A DNA stretch of 64,000 bases from Didymella arachidicola (taxonomy: Eukaryota > Ascomycota > Dothideomycetes > Pleosporales > Didymellaceae). Below the pieces are notes generated by a model. The model had not been told where the DNA came from. It made no database searches and was given only the letters and a program-made list of their open reading frames with translations. Both the position numbers and the translations under genes were made by a program. How positions within the stretch are numbered: the first letter of the stretch is position 1; each line of letters begins with the position of its first letter. The DNA is taken from positions 1,116,001 through 1,180,000 of the forward strand of contig CM049997.1 in the NCBI GenBank assembly GCA_016630955.3, read 5' to 3'. Shown here piece after piece: positions 29,201 to 40,269 of the stretch.

Positions 29201-31049
29201 ACGTAAAGCACCAGCGAAGGGGCCACACCAGCGAAGGGGCCACTTTGTCTTGGCATTGCGAACACCACGTACGATACAAGCAATTACTCACTCCCCTCTA
29301 GTGTACCTGCGTACGATGCACTTGCATCAGATGCAGAATCTTCTTCTGCATCTTTCTGGCACGTACGCGCGTTGTGCCCAGTCTTCCCACAGTTGCCACA
29401 ATGCCGTTGACCTGGTTGGGCTCTTTCATGACCACTCCTGACACGCAACCTCTTTGACACCGTACGAGCTGCAGCTGCGCTTTCAGCTATAGAGGCTGCT
29501 GCTTCACCATACTCTATTGTACCACCATGCTGGATCTGCTTTCTTTTCCGGGTTTTGCGCTTAGTTATCTCTGCTAATTGTTCTTCAAGCTCACGAATAC
29601 GAGCTGCTTGTACGACATTCTCATGTAGCATAAGCTCACCACCTTTTACAAGTTGTGCAAACCCCTCTCTTGCTACTTCTGGTGATTGTACGATAGCTTG
29701 CCTTACAAGCCTTGCCTGTGACCCAAATTCGTGTGAATTGCTTGGTGTTTGGGATTGCCATGGTGTTTCTGGTAGGGGTGCTAGTGGTGGCGTACGAATC
29801 TGAACATCTAGGCGATCCAAGACACGCTGCGCGTCGATAGGCACAAGTCCTGAAGCCTCAAAGGCCTTCTTGCAGTTCTCGTACGTAAACACGTTAAAAA
29901 ACGCGTCCCTAAAGGCTGGAAGGAAGCCTTCTTTGTTGATGTGGAAGACGCGTTTGGATGCCAAGGCTCGTACGCGTTGAGAGTACCTTAGTTTCAACGG
30001 TGAGAAACAGACCACATCAAGTGGCTGGAGGATGTGCGATGAGTGAGCAGGCATACAAAGGGTAAGGATCATGTTTTCTAGGCAGTAATCTTTAAAGTCC
30101 TGGTTAAGGTGGCTCTCATGGCCATCTAAAATGAGCAGCCTGTACAAGCCCTTCTTACGCGCCTTTGTATGCTGGTCAAAGTGCTTCAACCACTCCAGGC
30201 CAAGCTGATTGTTCGTCCATCCGTTCTCAGAGACAGAGAGCTTCCAGTCGTACGGTATGTTGGTCTCCTCATACCAGGCAGAGATGTGTACACGCCCTTT
30301 GTAGATAATAAAGGGTGGGATAGCATACCCAGCAGCACAGATGCTCTGGATAGCTGTGACCCACTCCCGATCGCCTGGCTGGATGAGGTTTGGTCTCGTA
30401 CGTCTCTCTGAACCTGTAACAACCTTCATTGAGCCAATAACTCCCATCTGGAAGCCGGTCTCATCAAAGTTGTGGATGTTATCATCCTAGACCCCATACT
30501 TGTCTTTTGTGTCCTGTACAAGCTGAAACCAGGCGCTGATAACTACTAGATCCTCCTGGAGTATTCTCTGGCGATCCTTTGCTCGATTAAAGGCCATTTT
30601 GAGCTTCTCCGTACGCTGGACAAATCGCTCTGCCTAGTTCTTGCCAACAGGTGTCCCACCACGTATAGCCAGAAGTTTATCTGCAATATCTGCTACCTCA
30701 GAGAGCCTAGGGGCAAATCCGCGCGAGTCAAGCTCGAGTATGTATCGTACGATCGTTTGCTCTTCAGTTGCAGAGAGCTTCTGGTTGTTTGGTGGTGCTT
30801 CTTGTCGAAATCTGATATTTTGGAGTCTCTTTGAGAGCTGTTGATGACGTACGTTGTAAGCTGCAGCAGCCCGTCGCACGCTTCGAAACTGTCCCCTAGC
30901 GTACGCCTGAAGGGCAAGAACAATTCGACCTTCTTGCTGGGTTAATTCCTGCTTGCGTTGTTCCTGCATGTTGTGTTGTACGAAGAAGTTGCAACGCCAA
31001 GACAAAGTGGCCCCTTCGCTGGTGTGGCCCCTTCGCTGGTGCTTTACGT
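29201..31049 (-). mobile_element. Transposon B10, nested in C1
   Basis: 1849 bp, TA at 29199-29200 and 31050-31051. The TIR starts ACGTAAAGCACCAGCGAAGG and has two perfect 17-bp units containing CCAGCGAAGGGGCCA. Confidence 0.93.
29284..30969 (-). pseudogene. B10 transposase with two nonsense codons
   Basis: 562 codons in one frame from the ATG at 30969 (MQEQRKQELTQQEGRI), interrupted only by TAG at 30636-30634 (Trp position in VGKNW) and TAG at 30489-30487. HTH (VRRAAAAYNVRHQQLSKR), HNFDETGF, LLILDGHESH, LQPLDVVCFSPLK and the CCHC knuckle CGNCGKTGHNARTC are intact. Confidence 0.9.
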
Positions 31050-31057
31050 TATATATA

Positions 31058-32922
31058 ACGTACCTCACGGGTAAGTGGGCCACCCTGTCTAGTGGGCCAC
31101 TTTTGCCAAGACCACACCAAACTTCACATTAAATTGTAGTATAGTAACAGCACCTCGCGTATGGGGGTTCTGAGGAAGACGTCCTGGCAAGGTCCATGGT
31201 AGATAAGTGTTATTTACACGTTCGCGCGTTGTGCCCTGTCTCTCCGCACGTTCCACACCGTCGTTGGGATAGTTCACCTCCTTCAGCGCGCATCCTCTTC
31301 TTTGGCTTCTTACCATCACCACGCACGCCAAACTCCTTTAGAGCAGTTAAACGCTGTGCCTCTTCAACTGTTATGCTCCCTCCTGTTTGAATTCGCTTCC
31401 TTTTATGTGATTTGCGCTCTGTTGCAGCTGCTAGAGCCTCTCGAAGCTCATCACGTTCCTTTCTCATCAACGCAAGCTGGTGCGCTACCTTTGCTCCCCC
31501 CTTTGCATAGTGCTCTAGCGCGCTATACACTGAATTTGGTGAGCTGCCCTGCTGCCTCTTATACTTGTCTCGAATTAGAGTTGATTGCGACTGAAATTCA
31601 AGCAGGTTTTTGGGGGTTTGGGACTGCCAGGGCTCGTTGTTGGTAGGTAGTTGGGGTGATGGAGTCCGCAGCCTCACATTGAGGGTTGATATGACCCGTT
31701 CTGGGTCAAAGGGGACCAATCCAGCGCCTCGGAACCCTCCCTGGATGTTGCTAGGGGTGATAGTCGCGTTATATGCTGCTCTTAAGCATACTAGGAACGA
31801 CTGCTTGTCTATGTGGTTGATCCGGTTGCGCGAGAGCTTGTTGACCTGATGCCCGTACTCCCGCTTCAAAGGGGCAAAACAACCCACATCAAGCGGCTGC
31901 AAGAGGTGCGATGAGTGCGCAGGCATTGTAAGAGTTACAATCTTGTTCTCTTTGCAGTATTGGGTGAATGCTGCGGCCTGGTGGCTCTCATGGCCGTCTA
32001 TAAGTAGCAAACGGTGGGTCCCATAGGTACGCTCCTTAGTATGCCTGTTAAAGTGCTTCAACCAGTCAAGACCAAGCTCGTTGTTGGTCCAGCCGTTCTC
32101 AGAGACCCCAATTACCCAGTCCTGGGGCAGATCTTTGTCCTTAGACCAGTTGGTGGTGTGGGTTTTGGCTTTAAGGATAATAAAGGGTGGAATAGCCCAC
32201 CCTGCAGCATTTACGCCTAAGATTAACGTAGCCCACTCCTTATTGCCTGGCTGTATCTGCTTTGCTCGTCCTCGGTTCTCTACGTCTGCAACCACTGCTC
32301 CAGGGGTAATCTGACCCATTGCAAAGCCAGTCTCGTCAAAGTTGTACGTGTCTTCGTCCACAATGCCGTACTTAGCTTTGACATTAGCTACTAGGCTGAA
32401 CCAGCCCTGTATTATCTCAGGATCCTCGCAGAGGGCTCTCTTGTAGTCATACTTGCGACTAAACTTTACTTTTAGCCTTGGTTGACGCTTTACAAACGTA
32501 CTGGGCCAATTTCGGCCAACAGGGGCCATTCCACGCTCTTGTCGCAGCAAATTGGCCATATCAGCCACATCTGACAAGCGAGGGGGTTCTCCTCGCTGTA
32601 TAAGGTAAAGAACGTGATCAACAATCGCCTCCTCTGCGTGCTCATCCAGATACCGTCGGCTAGGCATAGAATCAACTCTTGAGGGCTGTCCAGCGCGTCG
32701 TTGGGCTAGTGTAGTTCGGGGCACGTTGAAGATAGCTGCAACGCGTCGCAGGGAGAGATTCGCATCCTGTTTGATAGCTTGAAGTGCAAGCTGTATCCGA
32801 GCTTCTTTTAACGCGTCTGATTGACCTTGTTGTTGAGGCATTAGTGTAGGGAGAGAGTTTTGGTGTGGTCTTGGCAAAAGTGGCCCACTAGACAGGGTGG
32901 CCCACTTACCCGTGAGGTACGT
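31058..32922 (-). mobile_element. Transposon B11, intact, nested in C1
   Basis: 1865 bp, TA at 31056-31057 and 32923-32924, matched TIRs starting ACGTACCTCACGGGTAAGTG with AGTGGGCCAC repeated at 17 bp. Only four bases of C1 separate its TA from that of B10. Confidence 0.94.
31210..32841 (-). CDS. Family B transposase of B11, intact
   Basis: 543 residues from the ATG at 32841 (MPQQQGQSDALKEAR); an upstream extension into the TIR lacks an ATG. HTH SLRRVAAIFNVPRTTLAQRRAG; catalytic motifs YNFDETGFAMG, LLIDGHESH and LQPLDVGCFAPLK are all present. The frame stops right after the zinc knuckle (CGTCGETGHNARTCK), so it lacks the short acidic tail of its relatives. Probably functional. Confidence 0.94.
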   Translation of the reverse strand: MPQQQGQSDALKEARIQLALQAIKQDANLSLRRVAAIFNVPRTTLAQRRAGQPSRVDSMPSRRYLDEHAEEAIVDHVLYLIQRGEPPRLSDVADMANLLRQERGMAPVGRNWPSTFVKRQPRLKVKFSRKYDYKRALCEDPEIIQGWFSLVANVKAKYGIVDEDTYNFDETGFAMGQITPGAVVADVENRGRAKQIQPGNKEWATLILGVNAAGWAIPPFIILKAKTHTTNWSKDKDLPQDWVIGVSENGWTNNELGLDWLKHFNRHTKERTYGTHRLLLIDGHESHQAAAFTQYCKENKIVTLTMPAHSSHLLQPLDVGCFAPLKREYGHQVNKLSRNRINHIDKQSFLVCLRAAYNATITPSNIQGGFRGAGLVPFDPERVISTLNVRLRTPSPQLPTNNEPWQSQTPKNLLEFQSQSTLIRDKYKRQQGSSPNSVYSALEHYAKGGAKVAHQLALMRKERDELREALAAATERKSHKRKRIQTGGSITVEEAQRLTALKEFGVRGDGKKPKKRMRAEGGELSQRRCGTCGETGHNARTCK

Positions 32923-33058
32923 TATCTTATATAGATGTACATTTAGCCTTATAAGTAGCTTAGCTCTAGCTCTTATAGATCTAGAGGTATAGAAAAGTGG
33001 GTCTAAATAATCCCTGCAATTTACTTTTTCTTTAATAACTTATTATTTACTAAAGCTA

Positions 33059-34892
33059 ACGTGAGCGGCAAGCGAAATGCGCAGGTAAGCGAAATGCGCA
33101 CTTCTACACCCAATTAACCTTTGTACTTGAATATCTCAACACCCTACGAAGCAATAAAGACGTACAATAGCTAGAATTAATCCTCTACTTCTGCTGCATC
33201 TTTCTTGCACGTGCGCTTATTGTGTCCTGCCTCGCCACACGTCTTGCAGTGGCGGATACCCTTGCTGCTACCACCTGCCTGCATCCTCTCTGCCTCTGCC
33301 TCTGCCTCAGCGTCTCTCTGCCTTACTATTTCCTCTGCCTCAGCCTGTGATAGAGTCCCACCTGCTTGGATCCGCTTTCTCTTACGCTTCTTACGCTTAG
33401 AAGCAGCGTTGTTGGCTGCTTCAAGCTTGGCTACTCTAGCTTCAAGTAACGTGTGTGAATGGTCCTTCAAAGTTGACCCCTTTTTGACCTGCAGAATCAT
33501 CTCAATGATAGAATCAGGTGAGGAACTCTTATGGTCCCTTATCCTCTTGATGATCAGCGTCGTTTGGCTGTCTATCTCTATAGCGTTGCTTGGTGTTCTT
33601 GGTTGCCAGGCAGTAGGCCCTAGTGCTGGTGGAGTTGGTGTACGAGGCTTGACTTCAAGCTTTGATAGCACCACTTCTGGGTTAAGTGGAACCAAGCCAG
33701 TTGCTCTGAAACTAGACAAGATATTGCTCTTTGAGATGGCCCTGTCGTACACCTCTAGAAACGTTGCTAGAAAGGCTTTTTTATCAACATGGTTGATGTG
33801 GCTGTCTGCCAAGCCCCTGATTTCCTTCTTGTACGCCTGCTTCAGGGGGGCAAAACACCCAACGTCAAGCGGCTGCAGGATATGGGAGGCGTGTGGAGGC
33901 ATACAGAGAGCAATAATCTTGCTTTCCTCACAGAGGTTTTGGAACTCAAGCGACTTGTGGCTCTCATGGCCGTCAATAATGAGCAGCCGGTGACTGCCTA
34001 CTGTACGAGCCTCTGTATGCTGGATAAAGTGCTTCAGCCAGGCAAGACCAAGCTCGTTAGTGGTCCAGCCGTTCTTGCTGACGCCAATCCTCCAATCTGG
34101 TGGGTTGTTGTGATACCAGGCCTTGTCGTGGTGCTTTGCTTTGAGGATGAAGAAGGGTGGGATAGACCACCCTATGGCGTTGATGCAAGCGATCAGAGTT
34201 ATCCACTCACGGTCACCAGGCTGGATACCAATTGGCTTCAAACGTCTCTCTGAGGCAGTGACTACCTTGACTGACCCTCCAACGCCTATCTGGAAGCCAG
34301 TCTCGTCAAAGTTGTAGGTGTCTTCGTCCAGGATCCTATACTTGGCTTTAACGTTGCGTACAAGGTCAAACCAGGGGCTGACAACAGCCGGATTGCTGCA
34401 CAGGACTCTCTTGTGATCCCTCTGTCGAGTTACTTGAGACTTGATCTCAGGCTTCCGGCGTATAAGGTTCCTAGCCCATTTTTCTCCAACCTGGTTACCA
34501 CCACGAGCAGCTAGCAGTTGGTTGGCCATCTCTCGCACGTAGCTAAGCGTAGGGGCAAAGCCTCGCGCATCAAGCTTCCTTATATACTGCACAATCGTGT
34601 CCTCTTCATGCCTTAAGAGCTTTGATGAGTTGGCTGAGATATCGCGTCGTGAAGGCTTTCCAGCGCGTCGCGTACGAAGAGTGCTTTCTTGAACGTTGTA
34701 GATAGCAGCAGCGCGTCGCTGGCTTAAGGATGTGTTAGATTTCATTGCTTTAATAGCTAAGATTATTCTTTCTTCACGAGGAAGTAATTCAAGATCAGAT
34801 TGTTGCGACATTGTGAGGAGTGGTGGAAGAAGGTGTGGTCTTGGCAGAAGTGCGCATTTCGCTTACCTGCGCATTTCGCTTGCCGCTCACGT
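33059..34892 (-). mobile_element. Transposon B12, intact, nested in C1
   Basis: 1834 bp, TA at 33057-33058 and 34893-34894, TIRs starting ACGTGAGCGGCAAGCGAAAT with AAGCGAAATGCGCA twice, 17 bp apart. Confidence 0.94.
33177..34811 (-). CDS. Family B transposase of B12, intact
   Basis: 544 residues, uninterrupted from the ATG at 34811 (MSQQSDLELLPREERI). HTH SQRRAAAIYNVQESTLRTRRAG; catalytic motifs YNFDETGFQIG, LIIDGHESH and LQPLDVGCFAPLK; basic cluster KRKKRKRKRIQ; an Ala/Glu-rich stretch (DAEAEAEAERMQ); CCHC knuckle CKTCGEAGHNKRTC. Belongs to the same broad clade as B4 but has its own TIR motif. Confidence 0.94.
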   Translation of the reverse strand: MSQQSDLELLPREERIILAIKAMKSNTSLSQRRAAAIYNVQESTLRTRRAGKPSRRDISANSSKLLRHEEDTIVQYIRKLDARGFAPTLSYVREMANQLLAARGGNQVGEKWARNLIRRKPEIKSQVTRQRDHKRVLCSNPAVVSPWFDLVRNVKAKYRILDEDTYNFDETGFQIGVGGSVKVVTASERRLKPIGIQPGDREWITLIACINAIGWSIPPFFILKAKHHDKAWYHNNPPDWRIGVSKNGWTTNELGLAWLKHFIQHTEARTVGSHRLLIIDGHESHKSLEFQNLCEESKIIALCMPPHASHILQPLDVGCFAPLKQAYKKEIRGLADSHINHVDKKAFLATFLEVYDRAISKSNILSSFRATGLVPLNPEVVLSKLEVKPRTPTPPALGPTAWQPRTPSNAIEIDSQTTLIIKRIRDHKSSSPDSIIEMILQVKKGSTLKDHSHTLLEARVAKLEAANNAASKRKKRKRKRIQAGGTLSQAEAEEIVRQRDAEAEAEAERMQAGGSSKGIRHCKTCGEAGHNKRTCKKDAAEVED

Positions 34893-34969
34893 TATACCTT
34901 TTAGATTTCAGAAACAGCTTCTTTATATACTTGCAGCTCTACTATAAAAAATTTAGCATTTAACACCTA

Positions 34970-36815
34970 ACGTGAAGCACCACCGATGCGGTAACACCAC
35001 CGAAGCGGTCACTTTTCCTTGGCATTGCGAACACTATGTACGAACATCTACTTTACTCAATACTATATACAGATTCCTCGTACGAGGCACTTGTATCTGA
35101 TACAGAATCTTCTTCATCATCTTTTTGGCACGTACGCGCGTTGTGCCCAGTCTTGCCGCAGTTGCCACAGTGCCGTTGACCTGGTTGGGCTCTTTCTTGA
35201 CCACTACTACTGCGCGCCTTCTTTGCTATCGTACGACTACCAGATGCACTCTGAGCTACTGCTAATGCTGCTGCGCCATACTCTATTGTACCGCCATGCT
35301 GGATTCGCTTTCGTTTGCGACTCGTACGCTTAGTGAGCACTGCTACCTGCTCTTCAAGCTGGTGAATGCGTGACTTCATGATCACATTCTCGTGCAGCAT
35401 TGTCTTAGCTCCTTTAATCAGCTGCAAGTACCCTTTCTAGGCTGATTGTGGGTCTTGTACAAGGGTATCGCCTACAAGTCTTGATTACGATCCAAATTCG
35501 TGTGTATTGCTTGGTGTTCTTGACTCCCAGGGTGTTTCTGGGTGGGGTACTGGTGAGGGCGTACGAATCTGCACATCAAGGCGATCCAACACACGCTGCG
35601 CGTTGACAGGCACTAGCCCTGAAGCCTCAAAGGCCTTCTTGCAGTTGTCGTACGTAAACACGTGAAAAAACGCGTCCCTAAAGGCTGGAAGGAAGCCTTC
35701 CTTGTTAATATGGAAGGCGCGTTGTGATGCCAAGCCTCGTACGCGCTCAGAGTACCTCCGTTTCAACGGCGAGAAACACCACATCAAGTGGTTGGAGGAT
35801 GTGCGATGAGTAAGCAGGCATACAAAGGGTAAGGATCTTGTGTACGAGGCAGTAGTCCTTGAAATCCTGGTTAAGGTGGCTTTTATGGCCGTCCAAGATA
35901 AGCAGCCTGTACGACCCCTTCTGGCGCGCTTTTGTATGCTAGTTAAAGTGCTTTAACCACTTAAGACCAAGTGCGTTGGTTGTCCAGCCGTTAGTAGAGA
36001 CGGAGAGCTTCCAATTGTACAGTATATCTTCCTCCTTATACCAGGCTGAGATGTGTACGATGCCTTTGTAGATAATGAAGGGTGGGATAGCATACCCAGC
36101 AGCGCAGATGCCCTGGATCACTGTTACCCACTCACGATCCCCTGGCTGAATCAGATCAGGCCTCGTACGCCTCTCAGAGCCTGTAACAACCTTTATTGAG
36201 CCAATTACACCCATCTAGAAGCCTGTCTCATCAACGTTATAGACGTCATCTGGATAGACCCCATACTAGGTAATTGTGTCTTGTACGAGCTTAAACCACA
36301 AGCTGATAAGCTCTAGGTCCTCTTGTACGATTCTCTAGCGATCCTTTGCTCGGTTGAACCCATTTTAAGCTGCTCTGTACGAGAGACAAACCGCTCAGCC
36401 CAGTTCTTGCCAACAGGTGTCCCGCCGCGGACAGCCAGCAGTTGATTAGCTATATCTGCCACCTCAGACAGTCTAGGGGCAAATCCTCGCGCGTCTAGGT
36501 CAAGGATATGTTGTACGAGGGTTTGCTCTTCTGTAGGAGTGAGCTTTTGTCCGTTAGTAGTTGTAGATAGCCAGAAGGTAATTTTGTTCCGCCAATTAGA
36601 GAGCCGTTGTTGTGGGACCTTGTACGCAGTAGCAGCAAGGCGCATGCTCTTAAACTGGCCTAAGTTGTACGCGTTTAGCGCAAGGTCAATCCTGCCTTCT
36701 TGCTGTAGTAATTGCTCTTTGCGTTGTTGAGCCATTGCGTGTTGTACATAGAAGTGGCAATGCCAAGGAAAAGTAACCGCTTCAGTGGTGTTACCGCTTC
36801 GGTGGTGCTTCACGT
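34970..36815 (-). mobile_element. Transposon B13, nested in C1
   Basis: 1846 bp, TA at 34968-34969 and 36816-36817. TIRs start ACGTGAAGCACCACCGATGC; CACCACCGA occurs twice, 17 bp apart. Confidence 0.92.
35053..36735 (-). pseudogene. B13 transposase, frameshifts and stops
   Basis: From the ATG at 36735 (MAQQRKEQLLQQEGRIDL) the frame breaks near 36360, where one base is missing relative to B10 (ATGGGTTCAACCG versus ATGGCCTTTAATCG). Further stops and a break near 35790 follow. The zinc knuckle CGNCGKTGHNARTC is intact. Confidence 0.85.
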
Positions 36816-37571
36816 TAGTACTAGAAGAGTTATTTAGAAGTAAAAATAGAGGTTTAACTAGTAAAACAAGGTGCGGCGTTTGCCCGTGTGCGGCGTTCGC
36901 CCGTGAGGTACGTTATATATATTAAATTTTTAGTAAATTCTATTAAATAGTTCTTAAGTTATTAGCCTTTAGATATTTAATTTTTTTTATTAAAATTATG
37001 TGTTCTGCTTATAAGGCACCCTATAGGCAAGCGGATTAATAGGTAAGTAAATTACTTTTACTAAGACTCTACTTAAGTACCCTTCCTATACTAACACCTG
37101 AACAACAACCTAATATTAACGCGTTAAAGGAGGCTTAGATATAGCTTACGCTTTAAGCTCTAAAATAAGACGCGAATCTCTTATAGTAACACGCTGTAGC
37201 TATCTATAGGATGCCTTAAAGTACACTTAGCTATTAATACACTAGACAGCTTTTATAAGGTATTACTATGCCTAACTTATGAGAGTTAGATAATAATAAG
37301 AAGTAGGTAATTGTTTAATATATACTAGAGCTAGATAAGTAAGGATTTAGCCCTTAGCTAGTAGATATAGCTGCTCTTGCTAATTCTCTACGCACTAAGC
37401 GTAATCTAGGCTCTATTAGTATAAATCAGCCTAGTATATTTATAAAGCGTTAACTAAAGCTTAAAGTAGAGTTTAATTATAGGTATAACTATAAGCAAGC
37501 CCTTTATAAGAATTCTAGAGTTATATAAAGCTTATTTAGCCTAGTAGCTAATATTAAAGCTAAGTATAGCA

Positions 37572-38005
37572 ACGTGCCTTACGGGCGAGCAGCGCACACA
37601 GGCGAGCGGCGCACCTAGTTTTACTAGGGAAAACCAAACATTTAGATGATAATAACTCTAGAACTATTTTATAGAATCTTTTAAAAATTAAATATGTATA
37701 TTTTATCTAGGTATACTTTAAGCCTTGTAAGTAACTAAGCTCTAGCTTTTCTAGATCTAGAGATATAGAAAAGTAGGTCTAGATAATTCCTGCATTTTAT
37801 GTTTTCCTTAATAGCTAGTCTTCTACTCTAGCTATAGCTTCTAGAGTATAGGAAAAGCTTCTTTATATACTTGAAGCTCTACTATAAAAGATTTAGAATT
37901 TAATACCTAGGATTAGAGGACTTATTTAGAAGTAAAAATAGAGATTTAACTAGTAAAACTAGGTGCGCCGCTCGCCCGTGTGCGCCGCTTGCCCGTGAGG
38001 TGCGT
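37572..38005. mobile_element. MITE C2, 434 bp, nested in B14
   Basis: Starts ACGTGCCTTACGGGCGAGCA (37572) with a matching inverted end at 38005. The left duplication is CA (probably a mutated TA), the right TA at 38006-38007 is shared with B15. The AT-rich interior aligns with the joined pieces of C1. Confidence 0.85.
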
Positions 38006-38007
38006 TA

Positions 38008-39856
38008 ACGCCAAACACCACCAAGCCGGACAAACCACCGAGCCGGACACTTTTCCTTGGCATTGCGAACACTATATTCAGGATAAGCACTTACTTACTA
38101 CTCTCTGCAGAGTCTACGTACAAGACACTTGGATTAGACTTAGAATCTTCTGCTGCATCTTTTTAGCACGTACGAGCATTGTGCCTAGTCTTCCTACAGT
38201 TACCACAGTGCCGTTGACCTGGCTGGGGCCTTTCTTGACCACCACTTACACGCGCTCTCTTCAGCACTGTACGAGCTGTAGCTGCACTCTCAGCTACTAA
38301 TAATGCTGCCTCGCCGTACTCTATTGTTCCGCCATGCTGGATCTGCTTTCGTTTTCGGGTTTTGCGCTTAGTAATTGCTGCTAATTGCTCTTCAAGCTCA
38401 TGGATGCGAGCTGCTTGTACGACATTCTGGTGAAGCATCCTTTCAGCACCTCTTACTAGCTGCGAAAACCCTCCTCTAGCATCTTCTGGTGACTGTACGA
38501 TAGCTTCGCTTACAAGCCTTGCTTGTAATCTAAACTCGTGCGAATTGCTTAGTGTTTGCAACTGCTATAGTGTTTCTGGTAGAGGTAGTGGCGGTAGGGT
38601 GCGTAATCGTACGTCAAGCCGATCTAGGACGCGTTGCGCGTTAATAGGCACAAGTCCTGAAGCCTTAAAGGCCTTCTTGCAGTTGTTGTAAGTAAACACG
38701 TTAAAAAACGCGTCTTAAAATGCTGGAAGGAAGCCTTCCTTGTTAATGTGGTGGATCTGTTTCTTTGCCAAGCCTTGTACGTGTTAGGAGTACTTTAGTT
38801 TCAACGGCGAGAAACACACTACATTAAGTGGCTGGAGTATGTGCGATAAGTGAGCAGGCATGCAAAGGGTAAGGATCTTGTGTACGAGGCAGAAATCCTT
38901 AAAATCCTGGTTAAGATGGCTCTTATAACCGTCCAAGATAAGCAGCCTGTACGACCCCTTCTGACGCGTCTTTATATGCTAGTTAAAGTGCTTTAACTAC
39001 TTAAGCCTAAGTGCGTTGTTAGTCCAGCCGTTCTTAGAGACAGAGAGCTTCTAATCGTACGGTATGTTAGTCTCCTTGTACTAGGCAGAGATGTGTACGC
39101 GCCCTTTGTAGATAATAAAGGGTAGAATAGCATACCTAGCAGCGCAGATGCTCTAGATGACTGTAACCTACTCGCGATCGCCTAGCTAGATAACAGTTGG
39201 CTTCGTACGCCTCTCTAAGCCTGTAACAACTTTTATTTAGGCGATAACTCCTATCTAAAAGCCGGTCTTATTAAAGTTGTAGATGTTATTATTAAAGACC
39301 CTATACTTGTCTTTTGTCTCTTGTATGAGTTTAAACCACGCGCTAATAACCTCTGGGTCTTCCTAGAGTACTCTCTAACGGTCCTTTGCTTGATTAAAAG
39401 CTATTTTAAGCTCCTCTGTACGCTGTACGAATCGGCCTGCCTAGTTCTTGCCAACAGGTGTCCTGCCACGTACGGCCAGTAGTTGATTGGCGATATCTGC
39501 TACCTCAGGCAGCCGGAGGGGAAACCCACGCGCGTCAAGCTCAAGAATGTGTCGTACAATCGTTTCCTCTTCAGCTATAGAGAGCTTCTGGCCGTTGGGA
39601 GGTGCCTCAGGTCGAAACGTGATATTACGGTGCCGGTTAGAGAGCCGCTGGAAAGGCACATTAAAAGCTGCAGCAGCACGTCGCACGCTCTAAAACTGTC
39701 CCTTATTGTACGCCTAAAGAGCAAGAGCAATTCTGCCTTCTTGCTGAATTAATTCCTGCCTGTGTTGTTGTTGCATGTTATATTGTACGGCAAAGTTGCA
39801 ATGCTAAGGAAAAGTGTCCGGCTTGGTGGTTTGTCCGGCTCAGTAGTGTTTAACGT
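38008..39856 (-). mobile_element. Transposon B15
   Basis: 1849 bp, TA at 38006-38007 and 39857-39858, TIRs with AGCCGGACAAACCACC-type double units. Its 39856-38315 part is apparently identical to B7 in inverse orientation. Confidence 0.9.
38160..39776 (-). pseudogene. B15 transposase, heavily mutated
   Basis: The ATG at 39776 is kept, but the frame meets stops at many former Trp/Gln positions, the same ones as in B7. Readable parts include RRAAAAFNVPFQRLSNRHRN, the coiled coil RIHELEEQLAAITKRKTRK and GNCRKTRHNARTC (the Gly of the knuckle is changed). The C-terminal limit is approximate. Confidence 0.85.
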
Positions 39857-40269
39857 TATGTAGAATAATAATATATATAACTTTAATAAGATAGGCTTTA
39901 TAATAGGCTAGATCTTCTAAAGAGTAGTTATTATTGCTTTAGAGAGACAAGAAAGGCTAAAGGTAGTCTAGCTAGGTAAGTAGAAGTAGGCAATAATTAT
40001 ATAGAGTATTAATACTAAAAGATAGGCAATCCTACCCTTTATTATCTTTAAGGCACGCTACTACCTCTCTAGCTAGTATAAGAAGGAAGACCTACCCTAG
40101 GATTAGGTTATTAGAGTCTCTAGTGATAGCTAGACTACTAATAAGCTTAGTTTAGAGTAGTTAAAGTACTTTAATAGGTATATAAAGAAGCGTACTATTA
40201 GTACCTACTAACTACCAGTTATTAATAGCTATAAGAGCTACTTATTACCCCAATTTTAATAATACTATA

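Larger units (their letters stand above)
29078..36913. mobile_element. MITE C1, 434 bp, split by B10, B11, B12 and B13
   Basis: Ends at 29078 (ACGTACCTTACGGGCGAACG) and 36913 (same start read inward), TA at 29076-29077 and 36914-36915. The pieces are 29078-29200, 31052-31057, 32925-33058, 34895-34969 and 36818-36913. Counting one TA per insertion they sum to 434 bp, exactly the length of C2, and the joined order follows C2. There is no coding capacity. The TIR layout (ACGT start, two 17-bp units) is that of family B, so it is probably mobilised by family B transposases. Confidence 0.88.
37005..40268 (+). mobile_element. Transposon B14, strongly RIP-degraded, interrupted by C2 and B15
   Basis: A very AT-rich family B relic: 37005 (approximate) to 37569, then 39859-40267. 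The join follows family order: ..NVKAKYS before C2/B15, then a YNFNKIGF-like motif after. Nearly every Trp, Gln and Arg codon is TAG, TAA or TGA-like, and CpA is almost always TpA. The left TIR is recognisable as two degraded 17-bp units (GGCAAGCGGATTA, GGTAAGTAAATTA). B16 follows at its right edge and the 3' part is missing. This is the oldest or most heavily mutated copy here. Confidence 0.75.
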
